Assembly: GCA_902802215.1 (NCBI GenBank)
Contig: CADCLH010000100.1
Location: 1-6,924, forward strand
Reading direction: 5' to 3'
From: Oscillospiraceae bacterium
GTDB taxonomy: Bacteria; Bacillota; Clostridia; Oscillospirales; Oscillospiraceae
DNA: 6,924 nt
Shown here: positions 5,980-6,924 of the stretch, in pieces
How positions within the stretch are numbered: the first letter of the stretch is position 1
Layout: every line of letters begins with the position of its first letter
Notes under the pieces: model-generated
What the model saw: only the letters and a program-made list of their open reading frames with translations
Told to the model about the DNA's origin: nothing
Database searches by the model: none
Position numbers and translations under genes: made by a program

Positions 5980-6918
5980 ATGAGCGAGCACGCCAAAGTG
6001 TTTCAGGCCATTATCGACAAGGCCCAGAGTCTTGACCACCCGATGCGCGTCGCCGTCGCGGGCGCGGATGCGGAGAATATCCTGATCGGCCTGTTTGAAG
6101 CCGAGAGCGAGGGGTGGGTCAAGCCCGTCCTCGTCGGCAACTATGAGAAGATCCGTACCGTTCTGGAAAAAATCGGGTGCCAGGACCGCAAATACGATAT
6201 CCAGCCGGTGGCCGACGGCACCAGCCCGGTGCGCTTCGCCATCGAGATGATCAACGCCGGCAAGGCCGACGTGCTGATGCGCGGCAACACCCAGACCCGC
6301 GATTTCCTGATGCCGGTTCTGAACAAGGCCAACCATCTGCTCGTCAAGGACGCGCTGGTGACGGACGTCGTCATGCTCAGCGTTCCCGGCTATGACCGGC
6401 TCCTTGCGATCTCCGACGTCACGCTGCTCATCGACCCGAGCGCCGACGCCCGCGTCGAGGTCGCCCGGAATATGGTGCAGGTGCTCAAATCCTTCGGCGT
6501 CGAAAAGCCGAACATCGCGCTGCTGGCCATGGTGGAGACGCCGAGCTTCCACATGCGCGACACCGTCGAGGATCAGACCATCGTGCGCAAGCATCAGAAG
6601 GAGCCCATTGCCGACTGCAATCTCGCCGGCCCGATCTCCTACGACCTCATCATCAGCAAGGAGGCCGCGCGCCTGAAGAACTACGACTGCCCCTACTGCG
6701 GCGAGTTCGACGGCATCGTCGTGCCGAACCTCATGTCCGGCAACCTGCTGGTCAAGGTGCTCGAGCACAACGCCGGGGCCATGGGCGGCGGCGTTCTCGC
6801 GGGCGCCCGCATCCCCATCGCCATCACCTCGCGCAGCGATCTGCCGGAGAAGGCCTATCTCTCCCTGGCGGCCTGCGCGGCGATGCTCAAGGACAAGGTC
6901 TACGACAAATTCGCGTAA
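5980..6918 (+). CDS. ptb: Phosphate acyltransferase of the PTA/PTB family, probably phosphate butyryltransferase
   Basis: Cytoplasmic enzyme predicted to exchange the CoA of an acyl-CoA for phosphate, giving an acyl phosphate that a kinase can use to make ATP. The 312 residues fit phosphate butyryltransferase (about 300) better than phosphate acetyltransferase (about 330). It is one PTA/PTB domain. Visible motifs are KPVLVGN (48-54), ADVLMRGNTQTRDFL (96-110), GPISYDLIISKEAA (217-230), the hallmark VVPNLMSGNLL (247-257), and GARIPIAITSRSD (275-287). The substrate, butyryl or acetyl, is not settled by sequence. I chose the ATG at 5980 because AGGAGG (5968-5973) is 6 nt upstream. The frame is open back to 5821 but there it crosses hairpins and the promoter. 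Odd point: a CPYC motif at 237-240, just before the hallmark. A butyrate kinase could follow, but the window ends 6 bp after the stop. Confidence 0.85.
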   Translation: MSEHAKVFQAIIDKAQSLDHPMRVAVAGADAENILIGLFEAESEGWVKPVLVGNYEKIRTVLEKIGCQDRKYDIQPVADGTSPVRFAIEMINAGKADVLMRGNTQTRDFLMPVLNKANHLLVKDALVTDVVMLSVPGYDRLLAISDVTLLIDPSADARVEVARNMVQVLKSFGVEKPNIALLAMVETPSFHMRDTVEDQTIVRKHQKEPIADCNLAGPISYDLIISKEAARLKNYDCPYCGEFDGIVVPNLMSGNLLVKVLEHNAGAMGGGVLAGARIPIAITSRSDLPEKAYLSLAACAAMLKDKVYDKFA

Positions 6919-6924
6919 ACGAAA

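Noticed and set aside
5596..6768. 390-codon minus-strand frame across the dnaJ end, the gap and ptb
   Set aside because: It runs antisense through two real genes and the palindromic gap. The His/Asp/Val-rich translation is typical of the reverse of a GC-rich gene.

Overview
The window looks like chromosomal DNA from a GC-rich member of the Firmicutes, most probably a gut Clostridia of the Oscillospiraceae/Ruminococcaceae type. Four things point this way. There is a complete hrcA-grpE-dnaK-dnaJ heat-shock operon under a CIRCE operator. The DnaK lacks the roughly 25-residue N-terminal insertion of Gram-negative DnaK. Shine-Dalgarno sequences are strong (AGGAGG), and promoters are of sigma-A type inside AT-rich gaps between GC-rich genes with mostly C- or G-ending codons. 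The window ends in a phosphate acetyl/butyryltransferase family gene of the kind used in butyrate fermentation. The genus cannot be fixed from this sequence alone.

Layout: positions 1-538 on the minus strand hold a MarR-type regulator (101-538) followed 35 bp downstream by the first 21 codons of a probable MFS transporter that runs off the left edge. The two look like one transcription unit, with a good sigma-A promoter (TTTACA-17 bp-TAAAAT, 638 to 610) and short inverted repeats that could be operators. Positions 539-863 are the divergent control region shared with the heat-shock operon. The heat-shock promoter is near-consensus (TTGACA-17 bp-TATATT with an extended -10) and overlaps a CIRCE element. 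The CIRCE has one mismatch in its right arm, and a second, perfect right-arm half-site lies 14 bp further on.

Positions 864-5723 carry hrcA, grpE, dnaK and dnaJ in order. HrcA represses the operon through CIRCE. DnaK is the ATP-driven chaperone, DnaJ delivers substrate and triggers ATP hydrolysis, and GrpE exchanges the nucleotide. hrcA and grpE overlap by 8 bp. dnaK and dnaJ are separated by a perfect 12-bp hairpin without a U-tract, which may set the DnaK:DnaJ ratio.

Positions 5724-5979 separate dnaJ from the ptb-like gene. They are almost entirely made of back-to-back inverted repeats (10, 7+5, 16 and 8 bp stems), followed by a candidate promoter and a leader hairpin. This dense palindromic gap is the least explained part of the window. 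Positions 5980-6918 encode a complete 312-residue PTA/PTB-family phosphate acyltransferase with an unusual CPYC motif.

I see no CRISPR array, tRNA or rRNA gene, prophage or transposase gene, and no clearly new multi-gene system. The genes are well-known families; the interest lies in the regulatory and palindromic DNA between them.
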